From Mesostigma viride (lineage: Eukaryota; Streptophyta; Mesostigmatophyceae; Mesostigmatales; Mesostigmataceae), in the NCBI GenBank assembly GCA_009746045.1, contig RPFO01001139.1:217501-281500 (forward strand): a stretch of DNA of 64,000 nt, in the 5' to 3' direction. The notes under the pieces were generated by a model. It had not been told where the DNA came from. It worked only from the letters and a program-made list of their open reading frames with translations, and did no database searches. Shown here piece by piece: positions 51,501 to 56,927 of this stretch. The number at the start of each line of letters is the position of its first letter. The first letter of the stretch is position 1. A program made the translations under genes and the position numbers.

Positions 51501-54500
51501 TGTGCATACCCTTGATGGCTGCCCCCACTGTCTAGCGTGGATCGATGGTGACAGTTGCGTGTGCATGCCCTTGATGGCTGCCCCCACTGTCTAGCGTGGA
51601 TCGATGATGACAGTTGCGTGTGCATGCCCTTGATGGCTGCCCCCACTGTCTAGCGTGGATCGATGGTGACAGTTGCGTGTGCATGCCCTTGATGGCTGCC
51701 CCCACTGTCTAGCGTGGATCGATGATGACAGTTGCGTGTGCATGCCCTTGATGGCTGCCCCCACTGTCTAGCGTGGATCGATGATGACAGTTGCGTGTGC
51801 ATGCCCTTGATGGCTGCCCCCACTGTCTAGCGTGGATCGATGGTGACAGTTGCGTGTGCATGCCCTTGATGGCTGCCCCCACTGTCTAGCGTGGATCGAT
51901 GATGACAGTTGCGTGTGCATGCCCTTGATGGCTGCCCCCACTGTCTAGCGTGGATCGATGATGACAGTTGCGTGTGCATGCCCTTGATGGCTGCCCCCAC
52001 TGTCTAGCGTGGATCGATGATGACAGTTGCGTGTGCATGCCCTTGATGGCTGCCCCCACTGTCTAGCGTGGATCGATGGTGACAGTTGCGTGTGCATGCC
52101 CTTGATGGCTGCCCCCACTGTCTAGCGTGGATCGATGATGACAGTTGCGTGTGCATGCCCTTGATGGCTGCCCCCACTGTCTAGCGTGGATCGATGATGA
52201 CAGTTGCGTGTGCATGCCCTTGATGGCTGCCCCCACTGTCTAGCGTGGATCGATGGTGACAGTTGCGTGTGCATGCCCTTGATGGCTGCCCCCACTGTCT
52301 AGCGTGGATCGATGATGACAGTTGCGTGTGCATGCCCTTGATGGCTGCCCCCACTGTCTAGCGTGGATCGATGGTGACAGTTGCGTGTGCATGCCCTTGA
52401 TGGCTGCCCCCACTGTCTAGCGTGGATCGATGGTGACAGTTGCGTGTGCATGCCCTTGATGGCTGCCCCCACTGTCTAGCGTGGATCGATGGTGACAGTT
52501 GCGTGTGCGTGCCCTTGATGGCTGCCCCCACTGTCTAGCGTGGATCGATGATGACAGTTGCGTGTGCATGCCCTTGATGGCGGCCCCCACTGTCTAGCGT
52601 GGATCGATGGTGACAGTTGCGTGTGCATGCCCTTGATGGCTGCCCCCACTGTCTAGCGTGGATCGATGATGACAGTTGCGTGTGCATGCCCTTGATGGCT
52701 GCCCCCACTGTCTAGCGTGGATCGATGGTGACAGTTGCGTGTGCATGCCCTTGATGGCTGCCCCCACTGTCTAGCGTGGATCGATGATGACAGTTGCGTG
52801 TGCATGCCCTTGATGGCTGCCCCCACTGTCTAGCGTGGATCGATGGTGACAGTTGCGTGTGCATGCCCTTGATGGCTGCCCCCACTGTCTAGCGTGGATC
52901 GATGATGACAGTTGCGTGTGCATGCCCTTGATGGCTGCCCCCACTGTCTAGCGTGGATCGATGATGACAGTTGCGTGTGCATGCCCTTGATGGCTGCCCC
53001 CACTGTCTAGCGTGGATCGATGATGACAGTTGCGTGTGCATGCCCTTGATGGCTGCCCCCACTGTCTAGCGTGGATCGATGATGACAGTTGCGTGTGCAT
53101 GCCCTTGATGGCTGCCCCCACTGTCTAGCGTGGATCGATGATGACAGTTGCGTGTGCATGCCCTTGATGGCTGCCCCCACTGTCTAGCGTGGATCGATGA
53201 TGACAGTTGCGTGTGCATGCCCTTGATGGCTGCCCCCACTGTCTAGCGTGGATCGATGGTGACAGTTGCGTGTGCATGCCCTTGATGGCTGCCCCCACTG
53301 TCTAGCGTGGATCGATGATGACAGTTGCGTGTGCATGCCCTTGATGGCTGCCCCCACTGTCTAGCGTGGATCGATGGTGACAGTTGCGTGTGCATGCCCT
53401 TGATGGCTGCCCCCACTGTCTAGCGTGGATCGATGATGACAGTTGCGTGTGCATGCCCTTGATGGCTGCCCCCACTGTCTAGCGTGGATCGATGATGACA
53501 GTTGCGTGTGCATGCCCTTGATGGCTGCCCCCACTGTCTAGCGTGGATCGATGATGACAGTTGCGTGTGCATGCCCTTGATGGCTGCCCCCACTGTCTAG
53601 CGTGGATCGATGGTGACAGTTGCGTGTGCATGCCCTTGATGGCTGCCCCCACTGTCTAGCGTGGATCGATGATGACAGTTGCGTGTGCATGCCCTTGATG
53701 GCTGCCCCCACTGTCTAGCGTGGATCGATGATGACAGTTGCGTGTGCATGCCCTTGATGGCTGCCCCCACTGTCTAGCGTGGATCGATGATGACAGTTGC
53801 GTGTGCATGCCCTTGATGGCTGCCCCCACTGTCTAGCGTGGATCGATGGTGACAGTTGCGTGTGCATGCCCTTGATGGCTGCCCCCACTGTCTAGCGTGG
53901 ATCGATGATGACAGTTGCGTGTGCATGCCCTTGATGGCTGCCCCCACTGTCTAGCGTGGATCGATGATGACAGTTGCGTGTGCATGCCCTTGATGGCTGC
54001 CCCCACTGTCTAGCGTGGATCGATGGTGACAGTTGCGTGTGCATGCCCTTGATGGCTGCCCCCACTGTCTAGCGTGGATCGATGATGACAGTTGCGTGTG
54101 CATGCCCTTGATGGCTGCCCCCACTGTCTAGCGTGGATCGATGGTGACAGTTGCGTGTGCATGCCCTTGATGGCTGCCCCCACTGTCTAGCGTGGATCGA
54201 TGGTGACAGTTGCGTGTGCATGCCCTTGATGGCTGCCCCCACTGTCTAGCGTGGATCGATGGTGACAGTTGCGTGTGCGTGCCCTTGATGGCTGCCCCCA
54301 CTGTCTAGCGTGGATCGATGATGACAGTTGCGTGTGCATGCCCTTGATGGCGGCCCCCACTGTCTAGCGTGGATCGATGGTGACAGTTGCGTGTGCATGC
54401 CCTTGATGGCTGCCCCCACTGTCTAGCGTGGATCGATGATGACAGTTGCGTGTGCATGCCCTTGATGGCTGCCCCCACTGTCTAGCGTGGATCGATGGTG

Positions 54501-56404
54501 ACAGTTGCGTGTGCATGCCCTTGATGGCTGCCCCCACTGTCTAGCGTGGATCGATGATGACAGTTGCGTGTGCATGCCCTTGATGGCTGCCCCCACTGTC
54601 TAGCGTGGATCGATGGTGACAGTTGCGTGTGCATGCCCTTGATGGCTGCCCCCACTGTCTAGCGTGGATCGATGATGACAGTTGCGTGTGCATGCCCTTG
54701 ATGGCTGCCCCCACTGTCTAGCGTGGATCGATGATGACAGTTGCGTGTGCATGCCCTTGATGGCTGCCCCCACTGTCTAGCGTGGATCGATGATGACAGT
54801 TGCGTGTGCATGCCCTTGATGGCTGCCCCCACTGTCTAGCGTGGATCGATGATGACAGTTGCGTGTGCATGCCCTTGATGGCTGCCCCCACTGTCTAGCG
54901 TGGATCGATGATGACAGTTGCGTGTGCATGCCCTTGATGGCTGCCCCCACTGTCTAGCGTGGATCGATGATGACAGTTGCGTGTGCATGCCCTTGATGGC
55001 TGCCCCCACTGTCTAGCGTGGATCGATGGTGACAGTTGCGTGTGCATGCCCTTGATGGCTGCCCCCACTGTCTAGCGTGGATCGATGATGACAGTTGCGT
55101 GTGCATGCCCTTGATGGCTGCCCCCACTGTCTAGCGTGGATCGATGGTGACAGTTGCGTGTGCATGCCCTTGATGGCTGCCCCCACTGTCTAGCGTGGAT
55201 CGATGATGACAGTTGCGTGTGCATGCCCTTGATGGCTGCCCCCACTGTCTAGCGTGGATCGATGGTGACAGTTGCGTGTGCATGCCCTTGATGGCTGCCC
55301 CCACTGTCTAGCGTGGATCGATGATGACAGTTGCGTGTGCATGCCCTTGATGGCTGCCCCCACTGTCTAGCGTGGATCGATGATGACAGTTGCGTGTGCA
55401 TGCCCTTGATGGCTGCCCCCACTGTCTAGCGTGGATCGATGGTGACAGTTGCGTGTGCATGCCCTTGATGGCTGCCCCCACTGTCTAGCGTGGATCGATG
55501 GTGACAGTTGCGTGTGCATGCCCTTGATGGCTGCCCCCACTGTCTAGCGTGGATCGATGATGACAGTTGCGTGTGCGTGCCCTTGATGGCTGCCCCCACT
55601 GTCTAGCGTGGATCGATGGTGACAGTTGCGTGTGCATGCCCTTGATGGCTGCCCCCACTGTCTAGCGTGGATCGATGATGACAGTTGCGTGTGCATGCCC
55701 TTGATGGCTGCCCCCACTGTCTAGCGTGGATCGATGATGACAGTTGCGTGTGCATGCCCTTGATGGCTGCCCCCACTGTCTAGCGTGGATCGATGATGAC
55801 AGTTGCGTGTGCATGCCCTTGATGGCTGCCCCCACTGTCTAGCGTGGATCGATGATGACAGTTGCGTGTGCATGCCCTTGATGGCTGCCCCCACTGTCTA
55901 GCGGCCGCTTGCCTGTGCCCATCGTGCTGTCAGACTCCTGTGGTGTCATACGGTTCGCAGCTTGCCCCAGATCAGCAGTAACTACCATATTGTGCTGAGC
56001 TCACGAACGCGATTGTTTGCCGCGCTGTATTCGCCGCTGCTCCCTCATCGACGCTATCCTCTTTCGCTCTCCCTACGCCTCTGCTCTTGTGGTGTGATCC
56101 GTGTCTCCCCCATCGACACTGACTAATATATACTGTGCTCCGATGGTAGCGCTGCTTCTCAGTACGACGTGGAGATTGCGCTGTACAGTACCTGATCGAC
56201 ACTACCGAACACATCGCGCCCCTGTGTTGTTGTGCTCCCGCGTGCCTCTTGCCGCAGATCGACATGGAGATGGCGCTCGAGTACCAGGTGCAGGCGGGCA
56301 ACACGGCGGCCGCGCGCCAGGTCATCAACCTGGCCCCTAGGGACGCCTGTGCGCCCATGAACACCTTACTTCATGCGCCACTATGTGTGCTGAAATTCTT
56401 TTGA
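455..56404 (+). CDS. TOP6B: DNA topoisomerase VI subunit B, 18 exons, 5' end missing
   Basis: This is the ATPase subunit of the nuclear type IIB topoisomerase, which with TOP6A (SPO11-like) passes one duplex through another; in plants it is needed for endoreduplication. Joining 18 exons gives 678 residues plus stop, close to the roughly 670 of plant TOP6B. Counting from the first complete codon, the N box ELVENALDA is at residues 28-36 with Mg-binding Asn32, DNGTGM (G1 box) at 162-167, GKFGLGAKM (G2 box) at 192-200, the helix-two-turn-helix region around 271-370, and the transducer-domain stretch STKIPFKGTGKEYIG at 509-523. This order is that of the GHKL-H2TH-transducer architecture and is much more conserved than meiotic MTOPVIB. 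Every donor begins GT, every acceptor is CAG, and all phases match. Exon 1 begins with the last two bases of a codon after an acceptor, so the start codon lies further upstream. Introns total about 54 kb and are mostly tandem repeats. Confidence 0.95.
508..1254 (+). other. Unique 5' part of TOP6B intron 1
   Basis: No gene or element was recognised. A short G-rich run (GGTGGTAGGGTGGGGGGTGG) is near 546, and a degenerate 30-bp direct repeat (TCTCACCCTTACCAA) occurs near 781 and 853. Confidence 0.5.
1255..4076. repeat. 31/38-bp minisatellite, intron 1
   Basis: There are about 80 copies of a unit built on CTTGCATGCACAGCTTGCCT followed by GTACAGCG. Units are 31 bp, or 38 bp when a CACTTTA-type insert is present. 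The unit contains the palindromes TGCATGCA and TGTACA. Variant patterns recur in blocks: the marker CACTTACAGCG is at about 2466, 3019 and 3703, showing higher-order duplication. Both strands are open for long stretches because the unit has few stop triplets. The resulting Cys/Ala/Leu-rich peptides are not proteins. Confidence 0.95.
4117..4646. repeat. 53-bp tandem repeat, ten copies, intron 1
   Basis: The unit includes CGATATCACACGGGTATTCC and CCTTGACGGTGCAGCGG, with a period of exactly 53 bp. The last copies are more divergent, and a partial copy leads into unique sequence at about 4648. A half-unit precedes the first full copy. Confidence 0.95.
4648..5174 (+). other. Unique 3' part of intron 1
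   Basis: No gene was seen. From 4860 the sequence is increasingly C/T-rich and ends in a long C-rich pyrimidine tract with the exon 2 acceptor. This looks like an ordinary 3' splice region. Confidence 0.6.
5175..5272 (+). CDS. TOP6B: TOP6B exon 2 (ATPase N box)
   Basis: The exon encodes PGKSLYTTVRELVENALDAA and on to the split Ile50 (AT|A). ELVENALDA is the Bergerat-fold N motif whose Asn coordinates Mg-ATP. It is preceded by a C-rich tract ending CCCCAG and closes at donor GTGGGT. The exon's last bases plus this donor are the seed of the 76-bp repeat that follows. Confidence 0.93.
5258..5903. repeat. 76-bp tandem repeat seeded by exon 2 end, intron 2
   Basis: There are eight or nine copies at an exact 76-bp period (donor positions 5273, 5349, 5425, 5501, 5577, 5653, 5729, 5805, then 5889). 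Each unit repeats a copy of the exon 2 end (CATCGAGC..ACCAT) followed by GTGGGTGCAAC. Each also carries GTGTAATAAAG, which contains both TGTAA and AATAAA in the sense direction. Confidence 0.95.
5944..7432. repeat. 13-bp minisatellite, intron 2
   Basis: There are about 110 copies of AACAAGCACAGGT with variants (AGAT, GGAT, ATAC). The variants form a recurrent multi-unit pattern around ACATACAACAAGCACGGATA. The minus strand is open in all frames and gives Cys/Leu-rich artefact peptides. Confidence 0.95.
7586..7700. repeat. Three degenerate ~40-bp copies at 3' end of intron 2
   Basis: The copies share CTCCCTAGGTAAGCATGCAC and a TATAGTGACC-like end. Each contains AG|GTAAGC, a strong donor-like sequence, just upstream of the exon 3 acceptor. 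Confidence 0.8.
7752..7857 (+). CDS. TOP6B: TOP6B exon 3
   Basis: The exon completes Ile50 and encodes EEVSQSRYNASIGLVDHARV followed by DSALYDDFETEKERE, the conserved segment between the N box and the DNG motif. The chosen end is donor GTGGGT at 7858. The reading frame stays open through the following 39-bp array, so later donors in the array would also keep frame. Confidence 0.88.
7846..9312. repeat. 39-bp in-frame tandem repeat, intron 3
   Basis: There are about 37 copies starting at the exon 3 boundary. Each unit has GAG|GTGGGT (identical to the exon 3 donor context) and CTAACTTACAG|GACAAGGAG (acceptor-like). Because 39 is divisible by three and no unit has a stop in the exon 3 frame, exon 3 stays open through the array as EVGGPSNLQDKEW repeats. 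Units differ mainly at one base (CCATCTAAC, CCATCCAAC or CCATCGAAC) and at GAGTGG versus GAGAGG. Confidence 0.95.
9313..9776 (+). other. Unique 3' part of intron 3
   Basis: No gene was seen. Isolated relics of the exon 3 end with donor recur at about 9405 (GAGAGGAAGTTGGGTGG), 9538 (GAGAGGGAGGTGGGTGG) and 9581. This suggests the junction was duplicated several times independently. Confidence 0.6.
9777..10004 (+). CDS. TOP6B: TOP6B exon 4 with Ala/Gly/Lys-rich insertion
   Basis: The exon begins KRLAREAKAEAK and ends with FFRVTCK, both conserved. Between them are about 55 residues rich in Ala, Gly, Lys and Pro, longer than the equivalent loop in plant TOP6B as I recall it, and probably a disordered loop on the ATPase domain. 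A second donor at 10038 after a copied GTGACCTGCAAG would extend the protein by 11 residues in frame. Confidence 0.88.
10589..10640 (+). CDS. TOP6B: TOP6B exon 5 (DNG motif)
   Basis: The exon encodes DNGTGMAHDDIPNMLGR, the G1 box of GHKL ATPases, which contacts the adenine and ATP lid. It ends after the first base of Val179, with donor GTGGGC and acceptor GTGCAG. Confidence 0.93.
10697..11060. repeat. 364-bp alternating pyrimidine-purine tract, intron 5
   Basis: The tract is (CACACG)n with occasional CACATACG, strictly alternating pyrimidine-purine for about 364 bp, the composition that most readily forms Z-DNA. It lies between exons 5 and 6. Confidence 0.95.
11343..11407 (+). CDS. TOP6B: TOP6B exon 6 (ATP-lid glycine motif)
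   Basis: The exon encodes LSGTKYGVKQTRGKFGLGAK and Met200. GKFGLGAKM is the G2 box that wraps the triphosphate. The donor is GTGCGT. Two decayed copies of the exon end (GGAGCCAAGATG) recur in the next intron at 11527-11538 and about 11742. Confidence 0.93.
11409..12119 (+). other. Unique 5' part of intron 6
   Basis: No gene was recognised. It contains two decayed copies of the exon 6 end with its donor (11527-11538 and about 11742) and otherwise nothing repetitive until the pyrimidine tract. Confidence 0.6.
12120..13406. repeat. 1,287-bp pure polypyrimidine tract, intron 6
   Basis: The plus strand has only C and T from 12120 to 13406: (TCT)n, then (TCC)n, then (TCT)n, with single-base phase slips. 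This gives mirror-symmetric homopurine-homopyrimidine DNA. The polySer/Leu/Pro and polyLys/Arg/Glu reading frames over it are artefacts. Confidence 0.97.
13697..13972. repeat. 31-bp tandem repeat, intron 6
   Basis: There are about nine copies of a unit containing TGTGCCATGCAACGGGCTTA and TAGAATAATTC. The period is 31 bp and the first copies are slightly divergent. Confidence 0.93.
14214..14320 (+). CDS. TOP6B: TOP6B exon 7
   Basis: The exon encodes ALIWSKMSTGLPIEVWSAKR and on to CKLDIDIH, directly following the G2 box as in plant TOP6B. It ends two bases into Lys236 at donor GTGAGT. A near-identical copy of its last 29 bases plus donor lies at 14379-14407. Confidence 0.92.
14379..14416 (+). 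repeat. Copy of exon 7 end plus donor in intron 7
   Basis: The sequence TACTGCATGCTGGACATCGA through TTTACAA|GTGAGTGG repeats the exon 7 terminus at 14292-14328 with three substitutions, 87 bp downstream. It is a decoy 5' splice site. Confidence 0.9.
14947..15049 (+). CDS. TOP6B: TOP6B exon 8
   Basis: The exon encodes NVPKIHAHEKLPNGDKWHGS and then ELKLLIEGNWTTYR, the end of the GHKL fold before the H2TH domain. Donor GTGAGC at 15050 opens the 26-kb intron 8, whose tandem array begins within about ten bases of this splice site. Confidence 0.92.
15058..40541. repeat. 25.5-kb, 44-bp satellite array in TOP6B intron 8
   Basis: There are roughly 585 head-to-tail copies of a unit with an invariant core of about 34 bp (AAAATGAAGAAGCACTTGTG then CGGTGATGCGTGAA) and a short variable linker. 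Common linkers are CAGATGATAG (44-bp unit), CACAAATAG or CACAAGTAG (43 bp), CACAATAG (42 bp) and CAGAATAG (42 bp). The 47-bp form with CAGATGCCARTAG is confined to the array ends, apart from a few units in the last 2 kb. The array starts about ten bases after the exon 8 donor and ends about 660 bp before exon 9. The minus strand has no stop triplet in any phase. Confidence 0.98.
40542..41205 (+). other. Unique 3' end of intron 8
   Basis: No gene was seen. Near the end are two copies of the exon 9 start, each preceded by CAG: 41044 (GCCAGCATCCTGCCCTACCT) and 41129 (GTCACGATCCTGTCCTACCT). Each is followed by similar TGTGCGCTCGCTTGTGCGTG sequence, so the duplicated unit is about 80 bp and spans the acceptor. 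Confidence 0.75.
41206..41294 (+). CDS. TOP6B: TOP6B exon 9 (start of H2TH region)
   Basis: The exon encodes AKILSYLRQLAIITPYAQFT and FRFSAAEAA, then two bases of Asp300. It is the first exon after the 25.5-kb array. Two acceptor-plus-exon-start copies precede it at 41044 and 41129, each after CAG. The donor is GTGAGT. Confidence 0.92.
41959..42155 (+). CDS. TOP6B: TOP6B exon 10 (H2TH domain)
   Basis: The exon encodes KNFSIRFARRTDIMPPVPVA, then AAKHHPSAVNLMLLKRLAAE and on to LALRLI. The KHHPS motif and the following helices belong to the helix-two-turn-helix region. It ends on the first base of Ser366, with donor GTGAGT. Confidence 0.93.
42333..42458. repeat. 42-bp tandem repeat, three copies, intron 10
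   Basis: The unit begins CCGATCCCTCCGTGGACTTG and runs to GTTGCAGCGGGAG. It is divisible by three and adjoins the left arm of the inverted repeat, whose first bases are part of the same unit. Confidence 0.93.
42425..42990. repeat. Inverted repeat, ~250-bp arms, 59-bp loop, intron 10
   Basis: The left arm is about 42425-42676 and the right arm about 42736-42990, roughly 85-90% identical in inverted orientation. The inner ends are ATCAGGTGCTGCAT and ATGCAGCACCTGAT. Each arm, read outside-in, has the frame fragment NECTLFESFQ..PDEE..GADALTK. ADALTK resembles the end of the RNase H domain of Ty1/copia polyproteins, so the arms may be copies of a copia-like pol 3' end; this identification is tentative. 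A pre-mRNA through it would fold into a long hairpin. Confidence 0.8.
43005..43112. repeat. Short ~10-11-bp tandem repeat, intron 10
   Basis: This consists of repeats of ACAACGGTCGC and variants ACAACGGTCAC and ACGATGGTCAC. Confidence 0.85.
43208..43432. repeat. 15-bp and 67-bp tandem repeats, intron 10
   Basis: About six copies of GGCTGTGTTGCTGGC-type units are followed by two copies of a roughly 67-bp segment starting GTCATTGGCTGCTTGACCGC. Confidence 0.85.
43500..43615 (+). CDS. TOP6B: TOP6B exon 11
   Basis: The exon encodes EMGPEFSPDADPKTLSDNQL and VRMHQLFRQAKFPDPDGS. The stretch HQLFRQAKF is strongly conserved in plant TOP6B. The acceptor follows an eight-C run. The donor GTGAGTGGGGTGGG is copied with the exon end at 43691-43713. 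Confidence 0.92.
43691..43713 (+). repeat. Copy of exon 11 end plus donor, intron 11
   Basis: GATGGCAGC|GTGAGTGGGG repeats the exon 11 junction (43607-43632) almost exactly, 84 bp downstream, and includes a full-strength donor. Confidence 0.9.
43714..44536 (+). other. Remainder of intron 11
   Basis: No gene was seen. The last 180 bp are strongly pyrimidine-rich with repeated TTGCCCNCC phrases and end in the C-rich acceptor of exon 12. Confidence 0.5.
44537..44622 (+). CDS. TOP6B: TOP6B exon 12
   Basis: The exon encodes CLSPAGEYNLRLGIMKEMRP and DMVATNEG, one of the most conserved segments of the family. It ends two bases into Ser433 at donor GTGAGC. An exon-end copy is at 44695-44713. Confidence 0.93.
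44714..46053 (+). other. Intron 12, AT-richer unique DNA
   Basis: From about 44.8 to 45.95 kb the sequence is visibly more AT-rich than the exons and other introns. It carries no tandem array and no recognisable protein. It could be an old transposon insertion, but no terminal repeats or domains were found. Confidence 0.45.
46054..46126 (+). CDS. TOP6B: TOP6B exon 13
   Basis: The exon encodes ARVFEGHPFIVEAGVSIGGK and NVKP. FEGHPFIVEAG is conserved at the start of the transducer domain. The acceptor is CCAACAG and the donor GTGGGT. Decayed copies of the exon end with donor are at 46164 and about 46212. Confidence 0.92.
46569..46696. repeat. 34-bp tandem repeat, intron 13
   Basis: There are about 3.7 copies of a unit containing CCAACCACCGATCCAGCACA and ACCACTACATCACG. 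Confidence 0.92.
47020..47111 (+). CDS. TOP6B: TOP6B exon 14
   Basis: The exon encodes GINVFRFANRIPLLFEAGGD and VVTRTATKKI. It ends two bases into Asn488 at donor GTGCGT. Copies of its start lie upstream at 46890 and 46935. Copies of its end with a donor form the 68-bp array downstream. Confidence 0.92.
47095..48190. repeat. 68-bp tandem repeat seeded by exon 14 end, intron 14
   Basis: About ten clear copies (GCCACAAG starts at 47164, 47232, 47300 and onward) are followed by decayed ones. Each unit has an exon-14-like end (GCCACAAGAAGATCAA) directly followed by a donor-like GTGTGTGGG and, 50 bp on, a pyrimidine-rich acceptor-like CCTTCCTTGTGCAG. Each unit therefore looks like an 18-bp micro-exon with flanking splice sites. 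Confidence 0.93.
48428..48953. repeat. 34-bp tandem repeat, ~15 copies, intron 14
   Basis: The unit contains GTCACGGTGGCCAACGTTAG and GCCTGCTACGTCAA. Variants GGTTAACG and CTACTTCAA are scattered through the array. Confidence 0.95.
49157..49295 (+). CDS. TOP6B: TOP6B exon 15 (transducer lysine motif)
   Basis: The exon encodes WGAYKINVNTDRIGVFVSIV, STKIPFKGTGKEYIGAD and VVEMEAAVK. The STKIPFKGTGKE stretch probably carries the transducer switch lysine that senses ATP, by analogy to archaeal subunit B. The donor is GTGGGT. An exon-end copy of about 59 bp, with a 5-bp insertion, is at 49371-49429. Confidence 0.93.
49371..49435 (+). repeat. Copy of exon 15 end plus donor, intron 15
   Basis: Some 59 bp from ACTGGCAAGGAGTACATCGG to GCCGTCAAG|GTGGGG repeat the last 53 bp of exon 15 with a 5-bp insertion that breaks the frame. 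A further partial copy (GAGATGGAGGCTGC) is near 49537. Confidence 0.9.
49909..50003 (+). CDS. TOP6B: TOP6B exon 16
   Basis: The exon encodes SALQQCCLQLKAKLQRQQQA and RESKERKKNLI, a charged helix in the transducer that links to subunit A in the known fold. The donor is GTGAGA. The last 30 bases plus about 65 bp of intron recur at 50069 and partly at 50166. Confidence 0.92.
50004..50190 (+). repeat. Two ~96-bp copies of exon 16 end plus intron start
   Basis: The segment GAGAGCAAGGAGCGCAAGAA through ATCAA|GTGAGA and about 65 bp of intron is repeated once nearly intact (50069-50164) and then begins again at 50166. The duplicated donor is functional-looking. Confidence 0.9.
50393..50585 (+). CDS. 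TOP6B: TOP6B exon 17
   Basis: The exon encodes YIPDVSRALYSLLSDVADAD, a basic KRRK stretch, and LAQKLTEHVEQ. The YIPD and EHVEQ motifs match the plant C-terminal region. It ends at donor GTGAGG in phase 0, before the 5.7-kb intron 17. Confidence 0.92.
50586..51408 (+). other. 5' part of intron 17
   Basis: This is unique DNA, G-rich near the donor, with one small retroposon (51080-51176). No gene was seen. Confidence 0.5.
51068..51188 (+). mobile_element. Short (TTAA)n-tailed retroposon with 12-bp target duplication
   Basis: The direct repeat TTGCCCTAATGT flanks a 97-bp insert (51080-51176). The insert contains CACGTGACGCAGTCACGTG, itself an inverted repeat with two CACGTG boxes, and ends in a TTAA repeat. 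A target duplication plus a simple 3' tail is the signature of LINE-mobilised insertions. Confidence 0.75.
51409..55904. repeat. 59-bp tandem array, ~76 copies, intron 17
   Basis: The unit contains TAGCGTGGATCGATGATGAC and GCATGCCCTTGATGGCTGCC. Two interleaved variants (GATGATGAC and GATGGTGAC) alternate irregularly. Two rare marker variants, at 52501/52581 and again at 54271/54349, recur at about 1,770 bp, so a block of 30 units was duplicated as a whole. Confidence 0.97.
55905..56257 (+). other. 3' end of intron 17 with exon 18 start relics
   Basis: No gene was seen. At 56161-56182, CAG|TACGACGTGGAGATTGCGCT resembles the start of exon 18 (GACATGGAGATGGCGCT), an acceptor-side duplicate. Confidence 0.6.
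56258..56404 (+). CDS. TOP6B: TOP6B exon 18 (last exon, stop)
   Basis: After acceptor GCCGCAG the frame continues from EHVEQ into IDMEMALEYQVQAG, the expected family sequence, then diverges for about 30 residues and stops at TGA 56402-56404. The divergent tail (ending LCVLKFF) does not resemble the plant C-terminus as I recall it, so a further splice event inside this exon cannot be excluded. Confidence 0.82.
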   Translation: MDMEMALEYQVQAGNTAAARQVINLAPRDACAPMNTLLHAPLCVLKFF

Positions 56405-56576
56405 GGAATTACCTTGGAGTACGAAGCAGCCACGAACTGAGAGGCGGAATGGGCCTAACTTGGGTGCTTTACAGGCTAGGGTCCTGGAATGAGAAAAACA
56501 TGGCCCGAAATGCATGCGCAGAAGCGCAAAATTTTGAAAGGTAGCTTGCGTGCAGCCCTACTAAAATTTGCGCGAA

Positions 56577-56775
56577 GTGTGGGACTGAAAATTCGTAACG
56601 CAAACTTTTTGGTAGTTGCCGTCACTTCCTCTTGTGCAAACGTGTGGGAGTGAAAATTCGTAACGGAAACTTTTTGGTAGTTGCCGTCACTTCATTTTGC
56701 GCGAGTGTTGGGCTGAAAATTCGTAACGGAAACTTTTTGGTAGTTGCCGTCACTTCCTTTGGTTCGACTGAAAAT
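56577..56775. repeat. ~65-bp tandem repeat in TOP6B 3' UTR
   Basis: Three copies share TGAAAATTCGTAACGGAAAC and TTTTTGGTAGTTGCCGTCAC, and a fourth is partial. They lie between the TOP6B stop and its candidate poly(A) signal, so they would be transcribed in the 3' UTR. Confidence 0.88.
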
Positions 56776-56922
56776 TCGCTGAAATTCGCTGAATTCGTAC
56801 CGTAGCCTAATTTTTAGTACCTCGAAGTGACGGGGCACCTAAAAATTTGCCCACAAGTACACTTGGCAGCGCGCTCACTGGGAAAAATTGTACAGCCGCT
56901 CCGGCGGGCCACTTGAACGAAT

Positions 56923-56927
56923 TGTAA
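56923..56927 (+). terminator. TGTAA poly(A) signal candidate for TOP6B
   Basis: This TGTAA lies about 520 nt after the TOP6B stop codon, a normal 3' UTR length for chlorophyte genes. The assignment is positional only. Confidence 0.4.

Noticed and set aside
55898-55912. NotI-containing TCTAGCGGCCGC as vector sequence
   Set aside because: Only one site, directly continuous with the 59-bp array on one side and ordinary intron on the other; a chance site in GC-rich DNA is more likely.
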